Below, one piece after another: positions 37,987 to 48,860 of a stretch of 64,000 bases of DNA. This DNA comes from Candidatus Thioglobus autotrophicus (GTDB lineage: Bacteria; Pseudomonadota; Gammaproteobacteria; PS1; Pseudothioglobaceae). Position numbers and translations under genes: made by a program. The stretch is from positions 1 through 64,000 of the forward strand of contig JAKUUR010000001.1 in assembly GCA_022448455.1 (NCBI GenBank), written 5' to 3'. The notes beneath the pieces were generated by a model. That model saw only the letters and a list, made by a program, of their open reading frames with translations. It did no database searches and was not told where the DNA came from. How positions within the stretch are numbered: the stretch's first letter is position 1; each line of letters opens with the position of its first letter.

Positions 37987-39066
37987 ATGAACAAAGTTTA
38001 TAACTTTAGTGCAGGTCCTGCAGCATTGCCGAGAGCTGTATTAGAGCGTTTAAAAATTGAATTACCAGAATTTAGAGATGCTAAGGCATCTGTTATGGAA
38101 ATCTCTCATAGAGGGGTAGACTTCCTGGTGCTAGCAAAAAAAGCTGAACAAGATTTGAGAGACTTAATGAGTATTCCAGATAATTACAAGGTTTTGTTTT
38201 TACAGGGTGGTGCTTCCCAGCAGTTTTCTATGGTTCCAATAAACCTTTTAAGAGGTAAAAAAATTGCTAATTACGCCAACACAGGTCATTGGTCTGAGAA
38301 AGCAATCCTTGAAGGATCAAGATATTGTGACGTTAACGTGTGTACAGATAGTACAAAAAATGGCTTTACTGATATTGAAGACTATTCAAGTTGGAAGATT
38401 GACCCTGATGGCGCCTATCTACATTACACTCCCAACGAAACTATTGCAGGTCTAGAGTTTGATTATATTCCTGAGATTGATATGCCATTAGTGGCAGACA
38501 TGTCATCATCTATTCTTTCTAGACCGATTGATGTTTCAAAGTTTGGTGTGATCTATGCTGGTGCTCAAAAAAATATTGGAGTTTCTGGTTTGACAATCGT
38601 GATTGTTAGAGAGGATTTAATAGGGAAAGTTGTTCAACATCAACCAGTTTTATTTGATTACTCTACTCAAGCAAATAATGACTCTATGTATAACACCCCT
38701 TGCACTTTTGCATGGTACACGGCAGCGCTTGTTTTTGAGTGGTTAAAAGAGCTAGGTGGTATTGAATCAATTACTCAACATAACAAGAAGAAATCTCAGT
38801 TACTATACGAGGCAATTGATTTAAGTGATTTTTATTCTAACAATGTAGCCACAAGGTTTCGCTCTAGAATGAATGTACCTTTTTTTACGCCTAACCCTGA
38901 ACTGGACAAGTTGTTTATTCAAGATGCTTTAAATGAAAACCTTTTGGCCCTTAAGGGACATAGAGCTATTGGTGGTATTCGAGCTAGCATATATAACGCA
39001 ATGAGCATGGAAGGGGTTGAAGCTTTAGTATCATTTATGGGTGATTTTGAAAAAAATTCTTGTTAG
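37987..39066 (+). CDS. serC: Phosphoserine aminotransferase
   Basis: YNFSAGPAALPRAVLE, GGASQQFSMVPINLL, YAGAQKNIGVSGLTIVIVRED. Confidence 0.96.
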   Translation: MNKVYNFSAGPAALPRAVLERLKIELPEFRDAKASVMEISHRGVDFLVLAKKAEQDLRDLMSIPDNYKVLFLQGGASQQFSMVPINLLRGKKIANYANTGHWSEKAILEGSRYCDVNVCTDSTKNGFTDIEDYSSWKIDPDGAYLHYTPNETIAGLEFDYIPEIDMPLVADMSSSILSRPIDVSKFGVIYAGAQKNIGVSGLTIVIVREDLIGKVVQHQPVLFDYSTQANNDSMYNTPCTFAWYTAALVFEWLKELGGIESITQHNKKKSQLLYEAIDLSDFYSNNVATRFRSRMNVPFFTPNPELDKLFIQDALNENLLALKGHRAIGGIRASIYNAMSMEGVEALVSFMGDFEKNSC

Positions 39067-39129
39067 AAGTATTAGTAATCTTAATGATTGACCTCTAACC
39101 CACTAAATCTAATAAAATTTACAATTAGA

Positions 39130-40209
39130 ATGAAAGAGAAAACACTTAAAAAACTAAGATCAGAAATTGATGCTTTGGACAATGAGATCCAATTGCTTAT
39201 AGCTTCTCGTGCTGATCTCGCAGCTCAGGTAGCTAAAGCAAAGAAAGAATCAAACACGCAAAGCGCCTTTTATCGACCTGAAAGGGAGGCTCAGGTTCTG
39301 AGTCGAGTTATTGGAAGAAACCAAAGTTTATTAAAAGATAAAGATGTTGCTCTTATTTTTAGAGAAATAATGTCTGCCTGTCTAGCAATTGAACAACCTC
39401 TCAAGGTTGCCTTTCTTGGGCCCGAAGGTACATTCACACAAGAGGCAGCATTAAAACATTTTGGCCATGGAGTGTCAACACTAGACTGTGGCACTATTGA
39501 TGAGATTTTTCATCAAGTAGAGACTGACAACGTTCATTATGGCGTCGTGCCTATAGAAAACTCATCAAATGGTGTAATAGGAACCTCCCTCGACATGCTA
39601 TACAGTCATGACCTTAATATTTGTGGTGAAGTTGAGATTGCTGTTGCCCATCACTTAATGATGCAAGATCAGTCTCAAGAAATTAATATAATTTATGCTC
39701 ACCAACAAGCATTTGACCAATGCCATCGATGGCTGTCAAACCATTACCCTCATACAGAGCTACGTCCCGTAGCATCAAATGCACTTGCTGCTCGAATGGT
39801 GAAAGATGAAACCAATGCTGCGGCTATAGCTTCTAAGGCTGCGCTGAATCTTTATGGCCTCCAGCGTGTAGCAAAAAATATTGAGGACAGGGCTGGCAAC
39901 GTTACTCGTTTTATTGCCATTGGTAAAGATGAGATTCCTCCTGGAGTTGAAGACAAAACTTCCTTATTGGTTGTTACAAAACATGAGCCTGGAGCCTTGT
40001 TTGATTTGTTGGAGCCATTTAAGAGTCGTAAAATAAATATATTGCAGTTGGCCAGGCACCCAATTCCTGGGGTGAAATGGGAGTACTTGTTCTTTATCGA
40101 TATTGAAGGTCATCAAACTGACAAAAACGTTAGAGAAGCTATCTCTGAAGTTGAGAAGCAAGCTTTAAAACTAAATATTCTTGGATCTTATCCTGTAGCA
40201 ATTTTATGA
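39130..40209 (+). CDS. pheA: Bifunctional chorismate mutase/prephenate dehydratase
   Basis: N-terminal CM (LRSEIDALDNEIQLLIASRADLAAQVAKAK), PDT (AFLGPEGTFTQEAALKHFG), ACT domain. Start moved to the ATG at 39130. Confidence 0.95.
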   Translation: MKEKTLKKLRSEIDALDNEIQLLIASRADLAAQVAKAKKESNTQSAFYRPEREAQVLSRVIGRNQSLLKDKDVALIFREIMSACLAIEQPLKVAFLGPEGTFTQEAALKHFGHGVSTLDCGTIDEIFHQVETDNVHYGVVPIENSSNGVIGTSLDMLYSHDLNICGEVEIAVAHHLMMQDQSQEINIIYAHQQAFDQCHRWLSNHYPHTELRPVASNALAARMVKDETNAAAIASKAALNLYGLQRVAKNIEDRAGNVTRFIAIGKDEIPPGVEDKTSLLVVTKHEPGALFDLLEPFKSRKINILQLARHPIPGVKWEYLFFIDIEGHQTDKNVREAISEVEKQALKLNILGSYPVAIL

Positions 40210-41270
40210 ATGCATGTGAATCTATTCTTGGCTTGAGTCCATACCAAGGAGGCAAGTCGATTGAAGAGCTTGAGCGTGAGTTAGGAATAAAAAATGTAAT
40301 TAAGCTCGCTTCAAACGAAAACCCTTTAGGTGCTAGCCTGAAAGTAGTTGAGGCTATGAAACTTTCGCTCAAAGAGGTTCATAGATACCCAGACGGCAAT
40401 GGCTATGAATTAAAAAAAGCTATAAGTGAATACTTAGATGTAGCTACAGAAATGATTTCATTGGGTAATGGTTCTAATGAATTATTGGAATTGATCGCTA
40501 GAGTGTTTGTTTGCAAGAAGACAGACGAAGTGATTTTTTCACAGTATGCTTTTGTTGTTTACCCATTAGTTACTCAGGCGTTGGGTGCAACTGCAAAAGT
40601 AGCCCCCGCAAAAGAATACGGCCACGATTTAAATGCTATGCTTGAGTTAATTAACAATAACACGAAACTCATCTTTGTTGCCAACCCCAATAACCCTACA
40701 GGAACAATGGTAAGCGACGAAGAAATATATAACTTTTTAATTAAGGTGCCTAGCCATATACCAGTGGTTTTGGATCAAGCATACTTTGAATATTTGAATA
40801 TTAATGATCAGGCTATTGACTGGTTAAAAGTATTTGGCAATTTAATCATAACTCGTACCTTTTCAAAGGCTTATGGCTTGGCTGGTCTAAGAGTTGGATA
40901 CTCTATTTGTAGCCCAACAATCGCGGATTTTATTAACCGAATTAGGGAGCCATTTAATGTCAATCATACAGCTCAAATAGCTGCAATTTGTGCCTTGTCA
41001 GATTTAGACTATTTAAAGGAGTCTAGAAAGGTGAATGATAGTGGTTTAAAGCAGCTAGAGCAGGGCTTTAACCGCCTTAAATTAAACTACATTCCTTCTC
41101 ACGCTAATTTCATTGCAGTTAAATTTTCTAATGCAATGAAAATATATAATAGTCTACTTAAAGAGGGTGTTATTGTGCGTCCTGTGGAGATGGATAATTT
41201 TCTTAGAATTTCGATTGGCACTACTAAAGAAAATACTTACTTGCTTCGAGCACTGGAAAAAATATTATGA
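40206..41270 (+). CDS. hisC: Histidinol-phosphate aminotransferase
   Basis: KLASNENPLGASLKVVEAM, VANPNNPTGTMV, RTFSKAYGLAGLRVGY. Confidence 0.92.
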   Translation: MNACESILGLSPYQGGKSIEELERELGIKNVIKLASNENPLGASLKVVEAMKLSLKEVHRYPDGNGYELKKAISEYLDVATEMISLGNGSNELLELIARVFVCKKTDEVIFSQYAFVVYPLVTQALGATAKVAPAKEYGHDLNAMLELINNNTKLIFVANPNNPTGTMVSDEEIYNFLIKVPSHIPVVLDQAYFEYLNINDQAIDWLKVFGNLIITRTFSKAYGLAGLRVGYSICSPTIADFINRIREPFNVNHTAQIAAICALSDLDYLKESRKVNDSGLKQLEQGFNRLKLNYIPSHANFIAVKFSNAMKIYNSLLKEGVIVRPVEMDNFLRISIGTTKENTYLLRALEKIL

Positions 41271-42118
41271 TGAAAAAGGTTTGCATAATTGGTATTGGGT
41301 TGATTGGTGGGTCGCTGGCGAAGGCGATTAAAAAAACTCATCAGTCTGAGATTGTCTTTGGTTTTGGAAGAGATAGAACTCGTCTTGAAAAAGCACAAAA
41401 AGGCAACGTCATTGACCAATATTCAACAGATATAGGTGAGGCCCTAGATGGTGCGAATATGGTAATTATCGCTATACCAGTTGGAAGTTATGAGTCAATA
41501 CTTAAGGAAATGAAACCTCATATAGCAGAAGACATGGTTATTAGTGATGTTGGTAGCACTAAAGTTAGTGTTATTGAAGCCGTCAAGGCAGTGTTTGACG
41601 GTGCTCTTGATAACTTTATCCCAGCACACCCAATTGCTGGCAAAGAGAAGAGTGGCTTTGAAGTGAGTGGTGCCGATTTATTTGTAAACAAAAAAGTTGT
41701 TATTACTCCTCTAGAAAATAACAATCCTGAATCAATAAAAATGCTTACAAAGATGTGGAAAGGGGTAGGGGCTGAAGTTGATTTTATGACTCCACAATCG
41801 CACGACGACTTGTTAGGTATGACTTCACATTTGCCCCATATGTTGGCCTTTTCTTTGGTTAATTACCTCATCAGTCAACACCCTGAAGCGTCCGTATATG
41901 CGGCTGGTGGTTTTAAAGACTTTTCTAGGATAGCTTCTGGCGATGCGATCATGTGGCGGGATATTTGTCTTCATAATCGAGATGCAATCGTTGCACACAT
42001 TAAGGGCTACCAAGAATCATTGAATGTTCTAGTTGATGCCATTGATAGTCAAAATAAAGAACAACTTGAGTCATTGTTCCGTGAAGCGAAAAACACCCGT
42101 GATTCATGGATAGATTGA
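41267..42118 (+). CDS. tyrA: Prephenate dehydrogenase
   Basis: VCIIGIGLIGGSLAKAIK, SDVGSTKVSV, HPIAGKEKSG, TSHLPHMLAFSL. Confidence 0.94.
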   Translation: MMKKVCIIGIGLIGGSLAKAIKKTHQSEIVFGFGRDRTRLEKAQKGNVIDQYSTDIGEALDGANMVIIAIPVGSYESILKEMKPHIAEDMVISDVGSTKVSVIEAVKAVFDGALDNFIPAHPIAGKEKSGFEVSGADLFVNKKVVITPLENNNPESIKMLTKMWKGVGAEVDFMTPQSHDDLLGMTSHLPHMLAFSLVNYLISQHPEASVYAAGGFKDFSRIASGDAIMWRDICLHNRDAIVAHIKGYQESLNVLVDAIDSQNKEQLESLFREAKNTRDSWID

Positions 42119-42124
42119 GGCATC

Positions 42125-43429
42125 TTGATGACTAGTTTTAAGGCTTATTCCTGCCACTCATTAAATGGCTCAATTAAAGTGCCTGGTGATAAATCAATTT
42201 CTCATCGATCAATTATGTTGGGATCGATTGCTAATGGCGTTACCAATGTATCTGGTTTTTTAGAAGGTGAAGATAGCCTTGCCACTTTGAAGGCGTTTCA
42301 ACAGATGGGTGTCCAAATTGAAAGAACGGTCTCTAATATTGCTATTCGTGGTGTAGGTAAACACGGCTTAAAATCTCCATCGGAACCCCTTGATTTAGGC
42401 AATTCTGGGACCTCCATTCGACTCATGTTAGGCCTTCTCAGCGCCCAAAGCTTTAATTCTCAGCTTTGCGGAGACGAGTCTCTATCAAAAAGACCGATGG
42501 CAAGGGTGATTGAGCCGTTAAGTATGATGGGAGCCCTAATTGATAGCTACGAATCAAAACCACCTTTATCTATAACTGGCAATCAGAAATTATCAGCGAT
42601 TAATTACACTCTTCCTGTTGCCTCTGCCCAAATTAAATCGTGCTTATTGTTGGCAGGGTTATATGCCGAGGGAGAAACTTGCATTGTTGAGAACAGCACA
42701 ACGAGAGATCACACCGAGAGGATGCTGAGAGGTTTTGGTTACCCTGTCAATACTTCTAATGGCCAAATTTCGTTAATGGGTGGTGGTGAATTACATGCTT
42801 GCGATATAGAAGTGCCGAGTGATATTTCTTCAGCCGCTTTCTTTATCGTTGCTGCCAGTATTGCCAAAGAGGCAGATATAACACTGAATGCAGTAAACAT
42901 TAACCCTACACGAACAGGAATCCTTGATATTCTTGACTTGATGGGCGCCAATATTACACTCACTGATGAGAGGATTGTTGCTGGTGAGTTGGTTGCTGAT
43001 ATTCGTGTCTGTTCAGCTGAACTCCGTGGAATCGATATACCGCAGGAGCTTGTACCCTTAGCGATTGATGAGTTTCCAGTTATTTTTATTGCTGCAAGCT
43101 GTGCAACAGGTGAAACCCTATTGACGGGCGCAAAAGAGCTACGCGTTAAAGAGTCTGATCGTATTCAAGTTATGGCTGATGGTTTGACAATTTTAGGTAT
43201 TAAAAATGAGGTTCTTGAAGATGGAATTCGAATTCAAGGCGGTGAATTTAGTAAGCAAAATTTGGTAATTAAATCTCACTATGACCATCGTATCTCAATG
43301 TCATTTGCAATTGCCTCAAGTAGATCTGAATATGACATCAAGATAGAAGGTGTCGATAATGTTCAGACATCCTTTCCAAATTTTGTAGAGCTGGCTAACA
43401 GAATTGGCATGAATATTGAAGAAATTTGA
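42125..43429 (+). CDS. aroA: 3-phosphoshikimate 1-carboxyvinyltransferase (EPSP synthase)
   Basis: IKVPGDKSISHRSIMLGSIA, LGNSGTSIRLM, ELRVKESDRI. Confidence 0.97.
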   Translation: MMTSFKAYSCHSLNGSIKVPGDKSISHRSIMLGSIANGVTNVSGFLEGEDSLATLKAFQQMGVQIERTVSNIAIRGVGKHGLKSPSEPLDLGNSGTSIRLMLGLLSAQSFNSQLCGDESLSKRPMARVIEPLSMMGALIDSYESKPPLSITGNQKLSAINYTLPVASAQIKSCLLLAGLYAEGETCIVENSTTRDHTERMLRGFGYPVNTSNGQISLMGGGELHACDIEVPSDISSAAFFIVAASIAKEADITLNAVNINPTRTGILDILDLMGANITLTDERIVAGELVADIRVCSAELRGIDIPQELVPLAIDEFPVIFIAASCATGETLLTGAKELRVKESDRIQVMADGLTILGIKNEVLEDGIRIQGGEFSKQNLVIKSHYDHRISMSFAIASSRSEYDIKIEGVDNVQTSFPNFVELANRIGMNIEEI

Positions 43430-43510
43430 CGATATGTAGTGTTATATAAATCTTCAAAACCTGGCTCAGGGTAATTGCTATAATACGTTTTTTTTATAAA
43501 GAGAAAAAAT

Positions 43511-44413
43511 ATGACAATTGAAAATGCCGAATCTTTCTTTGCCTGGGATGTATTGAGTTGGCTTTTTTTAGCAATGCTCTTGGCAATCGTCATTGTATTG
43601 ATTGATCTACTATTTTTCTCAAAACCTCAACCTGAAAGCGACATCAAAGTAACTGAAAAGAGATCAACTTTTAGAAAAGTTTGTTACTTTCTAATCTTCT
43701 TAAAGTTTTCAAAATCTGAAAAATATAGCCATCGACCTAAAGTTGTTCAGTGGTCAATTGAGCTCTTCCCGGTACTGTTGTTGGTTTTAGTCTTTCGAGG
43801 CTTTATCTTTGAGCCCTTTCGAGTGCCTTCGAATTCAATGATGCCAACACTATTAACTGGTGATTTTATCTTAGTTAACAAGTTTAACTATGGCTTCAGA
43901 TTGCCGATAGTAAACTCTAAAATTATTGATTTTTCAAAGCCAGAAAGGGGCGATATTATTGTTTTCAGGTACCCCAATTATGAGCATAGCGCTGCCTATT
44001 CTGGCGTAGATTTCATTAAGAGAGTGGTGGCTCTTCCAGGTGATACTATTAGTTATGAAAAAGATCAACTAACAGTCAATGGTGAGACTGTTGATTATAG
44101 AAAAATTGGTGCTTATCAAGGCGTTGATTCGGGTAAAGCGATGAGCGGTTATCGTCACATTAGGGAGTTAATTGATCAGGCCGACCATGACATCTTGCTT
44201 CACCCTTTAGGACACTCTAGAGAGCTTTCTAAAACAACTGTTCCCGAAGGCCATTACTTTGTCATGGGCGACAATAGACCTCATAGTAGTGATTCTCGGT
44301 TCTGGGGTTATGTGCCAGAAAATTACATTCTTGGCAAGGCAATTGGTATCTGGATGCATTGGGATTGGAATCATAACACCATGCAGTTCAGCCGAATAGG
44401 TGGGTTCGACTAG
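43511..44413 (+). CDS. lepB: Signal peptidase I
   Basis: FRVPSNSMMPTLLTGDFILVNKFNYG, RGDIIVFRYP, DFIKRVVALPGDTI, GDNRPHSSDSRFWGYVP. Confidence 0.96.
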   Translation: MTIENAESFFAWDVLSWLFLAMLLAIVIVLIDLLFFSKPQPESDIKVTEKRSTFRKVCYFLIFLKFSKSEKYSHRPKVVQWSIELFPVLLLVLVFRGFIFEPFRVPSNSMMPTLLTGDFILVNKFNYGFRLPIVNSKIIDFSKPERGDIIVFRYPNYEHSAAYSGVDFIKRVVALPGDTISYEKDQLTVNGETVDYRKIGAYQGVDSGKAMSGYRHIRELIDQADHDILLHPLGHSRELSKTTVPEGHYFVMGDNRPHSSDSRFWGYVPENYILGKAIGIWMHWDWNHNTMQFSRIGGFD

Positions 44414-44490
44414 TTGGCTGATTGCCATTAGTGTTAATCGTCAGAGCCTGTCTTTGAATGCTTAAATGACAGTCACAGCTTCCTGGTTAT

Positions 44491-45846
44491 TTATTTGTTG
44501 GTAATAACTTTTAAAGCTTTGAGGACATTGATGGCTTCGTGAACAAAGTAGTCTTCCCTGAGTAGCTCTATATATTCCTTGTCTCTGTTCTCAGTGATTT
44601 CATCCTGCATTTCAAGGATGTCTTCTTCGGATAGTTCAGAAGGGCTCTCTGCCAATAAATGATTTTTTAAGTCTTTTTCTTGAGAACTTAAGTTAATTGC
44701 GTCTTCAAAACTGCTTAGAGTGATATCCTCTAAATAAATATCAGGAGCAATGCCTTTGGCCTGAATAGATCTTCCGGAAGGTGTATAGTAACGCGCTGTG
44801 GTTAACTTGAGGCCAAACCCATCCTCTAAACTTAATATTGACTGTACAGAGCCCTTGCCAAATGACTCTTGACCCATAATAATAGCACGTCTGTGGTCTT
44901 GCAGTGCTCCAGCAACAATCTCTGAAGCCGAAGCAGAACCTTTATTCATCAACACAATAATAGGGGCCCCATTTAGGATATCTCCTGCTTCAGTTGGGAA
45001 GGAAACGTCAGATTTCGAGACTCTACCTTCTGTGTAGACAACAATGCCATCGCTATCAATAAATAAATTGGCGACATCAATTGAAGAGTTTAGCAAGCCA
45101 CCCGGGTTATTTCTTAGGTCAAGAATTAAGGAATCAAGCTTCGTTTCATTCTCTGTGACAAGCTCTGAAACAATATCGTCCACTAATTCTGCAGTTGGGT
45201 TTTGAAACTGTGAGATTCGAATATAACCAATACCTTCATCCAAAAGAAGACCTTTAGCAGAAACAATAGTAATAATTTCTCGAGTTATTTCAACAACAAA
45301 TGGTGCGATATCGGGTCTACCAATAGTCAATTTAACTTTCGTCCCTGGGGCGCCTCTCATTAATTTCACGCCTTCTTCAAGGTTGATTTGATTAACATTT
45401 TGATCACCAATTTGTAGAATGATGTCACCGGCTTGAAGACCTGCACGGTATGCCGGTGTGTCATCTATGGGGGAGATAATCTCAATAAAACTACCCTTAG
45501 TACCAATAACAATACCCACGCCGCCAAATCTGCCCATTGTACTTTCATTTAAATCAGATTGATCTTCTGGATCAAGAAAGCTTGAATGCGGATCAAGCCC
45601 TTCAACCAGCCCCTTAATGGCGTTCTTAAACATTGTTTCATCATCAATCTCATCGACGTATAGTTGTTTGATTTGTGAATAGACAGCTGTAAAAGTGTTT
45701 AATCCTTCAAAAAATTCTGGAGAATCCAAGGGGGAATAATTGCCATCTGCAAGACAAACATTGGAGATGCTTGAAAACATAAATAAAGTAAATAGACAAA
45801 TAGTTTTTAATAAATTTTTTAGAGATGACATGATTAAACTATTCAA
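44491..45846 (-). CDS. Carboxyl-terminal processing protease (S41 family)
   Basis: Signal sequence, PDZ domain (VGIVIGTKGSFIEIISPIDDTPAYRAGLQAGDIIL), catalytic GSASASEIVAGALQDHRRAIIMGQESFGKGSVQ. Confidence 0.95.
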   Translation of the reverse strand: MNSLIMSSLKNLLKTICLFTLFMFSSISNVCLADGNYSPLDSPEFFEGLNTFTAVYSQIKQLYVDEIDDETMFKNAIKGLVEGLDPHSSFLDPEDQSDLNESTMGRFGGVGIVIGTKGSFIEIISPIDDTPAYRAGLQAGDIILQIGDQNVNQINLEEGVKLMRGAPGTKVKLTIGRPDIAPFVVEITREIITIVSAKGLLLDEGIGYIRISQFQNPTAELVDDIVSELVTENETKLDSLILDLRNNPGGLLNSSIDVANLFIDSDGIVVYTEGRVSKSDVSFPTEAGDILNGAPIIVLMNKGSASASEIVAGALQDHRRAIIMGQESFGKGSVQSILSLEDGFGLKLTTARYYTPSGRSIQAKGIAPDIYLEDITLSSFEDAINLSSQEKDLKNHLLAESPSELSEEDILEMQDEITENRDKEYIELLREDYFVHEAINVLKALKVITNK

Positions 45847-46008
45847 TGCTGTAATATTGGAATTAGTAGGATTATATTAATGAGCTAGATTGTACTTTGT
45901 TTTGTTTTATTAATTATGGAGAAATAAAAAAGTTTTTGTGGAGAAAAAACAATGATTTTTTCATACAATCTCTTGTAATTGTTAAAATCATCCATTGATA
46001 TATATATT

Positions 46009-46085
46009 GCGTCCGTAGCTCAGATGGATAGAGTGTCGGCCTCCGAAGCCGAATGTCGGGTGTTCAAATCACCTCGGACGCACCA
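46009..46085 (+). tRNA. tRNA-Arg (anticodon CCG), CCA encoded
   Basis: Acceptor GCGTCCG/CGGACGC-ACCA, anticodon arm TCGGC-CTCCGAA-GCCGA, T-loop GTTCAAATC. Confidence 0.95.
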
Positions 46086-46115
46086 GTTTACTAAATATTT
46101 CAAATGTTGAGGTAA

Positions 46116-46595
46116 ATGACATTTATTTATAAAAACGCAACCTTTTCAAGTTGTCGTACATATAGATACTCACTTTCCCGTATTTGGGATAAGAAAAAGA
46201 AGTTTGTTTTGTTTATAGGGCTTAATCCATCAACCGCTGACGAAAAAGTGGATGATCCTACGATACGAAGATGTGTTAATTATGCAAAAAACTGGGGATA
46301 TGGTGGCTTTTTAATGGTGAATCTTTTTGCTTATAGAACAACATTACCTTCCAACCTTAAAAAAGTAAAATATCCTATTGGAAAGGACAATGATAAATAT
46401 ATTGTGACACTATCAAAAAAAGCTGATATAACTGTCGCTGCTTGGGGAAATAATGGAAATCTCTATAGTAGAGACAAACAAGTATTGAGCCTCGTTCCAA
46501 GCCTTATGTGTTTGAAGGTTAACAAATCAGGTCAGCCAGCTCATCCTTTGTATTTAAAAAAAGATTTAAAGCTAACTAAATTTGCTAGATTATGA
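46116..46595 (+). CDS. DUF1643 family protein
   Basis: CRTYRYSLSRIWDKKKKFVLFIGLNPSTADEKVDDPTIRRCVNYAKNWGYGGFLMVNLFAYR. Confidence 0.88.
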   Translation: MTFIYKNATFSSCRTYRYSLSRIWDKKKKFVLFIGLNPSTADEKVDDPTIRRCVNYAKNWGYGGFLMVNLFAYRTTLPSNLKKVKYPIGKDNDKYIVTLSKKADITVAAWGNNGNLYSRDKQVLSLVPSLMCLKVNKSGQPAHPLYLKKDLKLTKFARL

Positions 46596-47380
46596 AATAT
46601 ATCGTTATTGATCCCGTAATTCTGGATTTGGGTATTGTAAAAATACATTGGTATGGTGTAATGTATTTATTGGCTTTTCTGCTTGCCTATTTACTCGCTA
46701 AATACAGAGCAAATTTGAGTCATGAATGGAGTACTCAGCAAGTTGATGATCTCATTTTTTATGGAGCTTTGGGCGCAGTTTTGGGCGGTCGCTTAGGCTA
46801 TATGGTGTTTTACAGTTTGCCAAGTTTTTTAGCCAACCCTTTAATTTTTTTAGATTTTCAAAATGGTGGAATGTCTTTTCATGGTGGTTTTCTTGGCGTT
46901 TTGCTTGCAATACTTTTATTTAATCGCAAGTCAAAAAAAAGCTTTTTTCAAACAACCGACTTTATTGCTCCATTAGTCCCTCTTGGTTTGGCCTTTGGAA
47001 GGATTGGTAATTATATAAATGCTGAGCTTTGGGGTAAGGTTACTACTAGTGCTTGGGGTGTATATTCACCTGACCAAAGCGGTATGTGGGCTCAGCGCTA
47101 CCCAACACAACTCTTTGAAGCTCTACTCGAGGGTGTTGTGCTATTTGTCATTTTGTGGATTTTTAGCAAAAAAAATCGACCATTGATGGCTACATCTTCC
47201 CTATTTTTGATTTTCTATGGATTCTTTAGATTTATAATTGAGTTCATCAGAGTGCCAGACGCTCAATTAGGGTATTTGGCTTTTGAGTGGTTAACGATGG
47301 GGCAGTTATTAAGCTTTCCGATGCTCGTTATTGGTATTTATTTATTTTTTAGGTCTTACTATTCAGAGAAACAGTTATGA
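46592..47380 (+). CDS. lgt: Prolipoprotein diacylglyceryl transferase
   Basis: [49 protein letters not shown]. Confidence 0.96.
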   Translation: MKYIVIDPVILDLGIVKIHWYGVMYLLAFLLAYLLAKYRANLSHEWSTQQVDDLIFYGALGAVLGGRLGYMVFYSLPSFLANPLIFLDFQNGGMSFHGGFLGVLLAILLFNRKSKKSFFQTTDFIAPLVPLGLAFGRIGNYINAELWGKVTTSAWGVYSPDQSGMWAQRYPTQLFEALLEGVVLFVILWIFSKKNRPLMATSSLFLIFYGFFRFIIEFIRVPDAQLGYLAFEWLTMGQLLSFPMLVIGIYLFFRSYYSEKQL

Positions 47381-48171
47381 AGCAGTATTTAGATTTTTTG
47401 AAGCTCGTAAGGGATCATGGCTCGATTAAAACCGACAGAACAGGTACGGGCACGGTAAGTGTTTTCGGTCATCAGATGCGATTTAATCTTAAAGATGGGT
47501 TTCCCTTGGTTACAACTAAACGTATCCATCTTCCGTCGGTCATCCATGAATTGTTGTGGTTTTTGAGTGGTGAGACTAACATTAAATATTTACAGGAAAA
47601 TAAAGTTAATATTTGGAATGAATGGGCAGATGAGAATGGTGAATTAGGACCAGTATATGGTGCACAGTGGCGTCATTGGAAGAATGCTGATGGTGAAGTG
47701 ATAGATCAAATCTCAGAGGCGATGGAATTAATCAAAAATTCACCGGATTCTAGGCGAATTCTTGTTTCAAGTTGGAACGTTGGAGAGCTTGAAAGTATGG
47801 CCTTGCAGCCCTGTCACGTGATTTTTCAATTTTATGTAGCTAACGGGCAATTATCATGCCAACTCTATCAAAGAAGTGCTGATATTTTCCTTGGAGTGCC
47901 GTTCAATATTGCATCTTATGCGCTTTTAACTCACATGGTTGCTCATCAATGCAATCTTGAAGTGGGTGACTTTATATGGAGTGGTGGCGACTGTCACGTT
48001 TATTCGAACCATTTTGAGCAGGTTAATATTCAACTAGAAAGAACTCCAAAATCTTTACCAAGGCTTATTATCAAAAGAAAGCCTAACAGTATCTTTGATT
48101 ATCAATTTGATGACTTTGAATTTTATAATTATGTTCATGACGACGCAATTAAGGCGCCAATTGCAATTTGA
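47377..48171 (+). CDS. thyA: Thymidylate synthase
   Basis: [67 protein letters not shown]. Confidence 0.97.
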   Translation: MKQYLDFLKLVRDHGSIKTDRTGTGTVSVFGHQMRFNLKDGFPLVTTKRIHLPSVIHELLWFLSGETNIKYLQENKVNIWNEWADENGELGPVYGAQWRHWKNADGEVIDQISEAMELIKNSPDSRRILVSSWNVGELESMALQPCHVIFQFYVANGQLSCQLYQRSADIFLGVPFNIASYALLTHMVAHQCNLEVGDFIWSGGDCHVYSNHFEQVNIQLERTPKSLPRLIIKRKPNSIFDYQFDDFEFYNYVHDDAIKAPIAI

Positions 48172-48194
48172 TCATCATTCCTTGAATTCGCTGT

Positions 48195-48860
48195 ATGGAT
48201 AAATTACAAAAAAATATTTCTTATCAATTTAACAATGTTGAGTTACTTAAACAGGCTCTGACTCACCGAAGTGTTAGTAAAAAAAATAATGAAAGATTAG
48301 AATTTTTGGGAGATAGTATCCTTGGCTGTATTATTTCTCGTGAACTCTATCAACGCTTCCCATTAATTGATGAAGGACAGTTGTCAAGGCTCCGTTCTCA
48401 CCTAGTAAGAGGGCAAACCTTAGCAAAACTAGCAAAAACAATCAATTTATCTGAAACCCTTGTTTTGGGTCAAGGCGAGTTAAAAAGTGGCGGTTTTCGA
48501 CGTGAATCGATTCAGGCAGATGCTTTTGAAGCAATTCTGGGAGCAATATTTCTTGATTCTGACTATTTGACTGTTAGTGGCGTGGTTTTAAAGCTTTATG
48601 AAGACTTACTAAATGATGCTAGCCCTGAAGATTCATTAAAAGATTTTAAAACTCAGCTTCAGGAGTTATTACAAAAAAAAGGGTATTCTCTTCCTCAATA
48701 CGAACTAATTAAAACGAAGGGTCAGGATCATGACGCTATTTTTTATGTACGTTGCATTGTCAGTGAGTATGACCTTGAGGTGGAGAGAGAAGCAAAAAGT
48801 ATCAAAAGGGCAGAACAAGCCTGTGCCGAGTCTCTTTTAGAAAGACTGACTTCCTCATGA
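48195..48860 (+). CDS. rnc: Ribonuclease III
   Basis: LTHRSVSKKNNERLEFLGDSIL, DAFEAILGAIFLDS, C-terminal dsRBD. Confidence 0.96.
   Translation: MDKLQKNISYQFNNVELLKQALTHRSVSKKNNERLEFLGDSILGCIISRELYQRFPLIDEGQLSRLRSHLVRGQTLAKLAKTINLSETLVLGQGELKSGGFRRESIQADAFEAILGAIFLDSDYLTVSGVVLKLYEDLLNDASPEDSLKDFKTQLQELLQKKGYSLPQYELIKTKGQDHDAIFYVRCIVSEYDLEVEREAKSIKRAEQACAESLLERLTSS

Noticed and set aside
44414-44490. Possible terminator between convergent lepB and the S41 protease gene
   Set aside because: No convincing GC-rich stem followed by a T-run on either strand.
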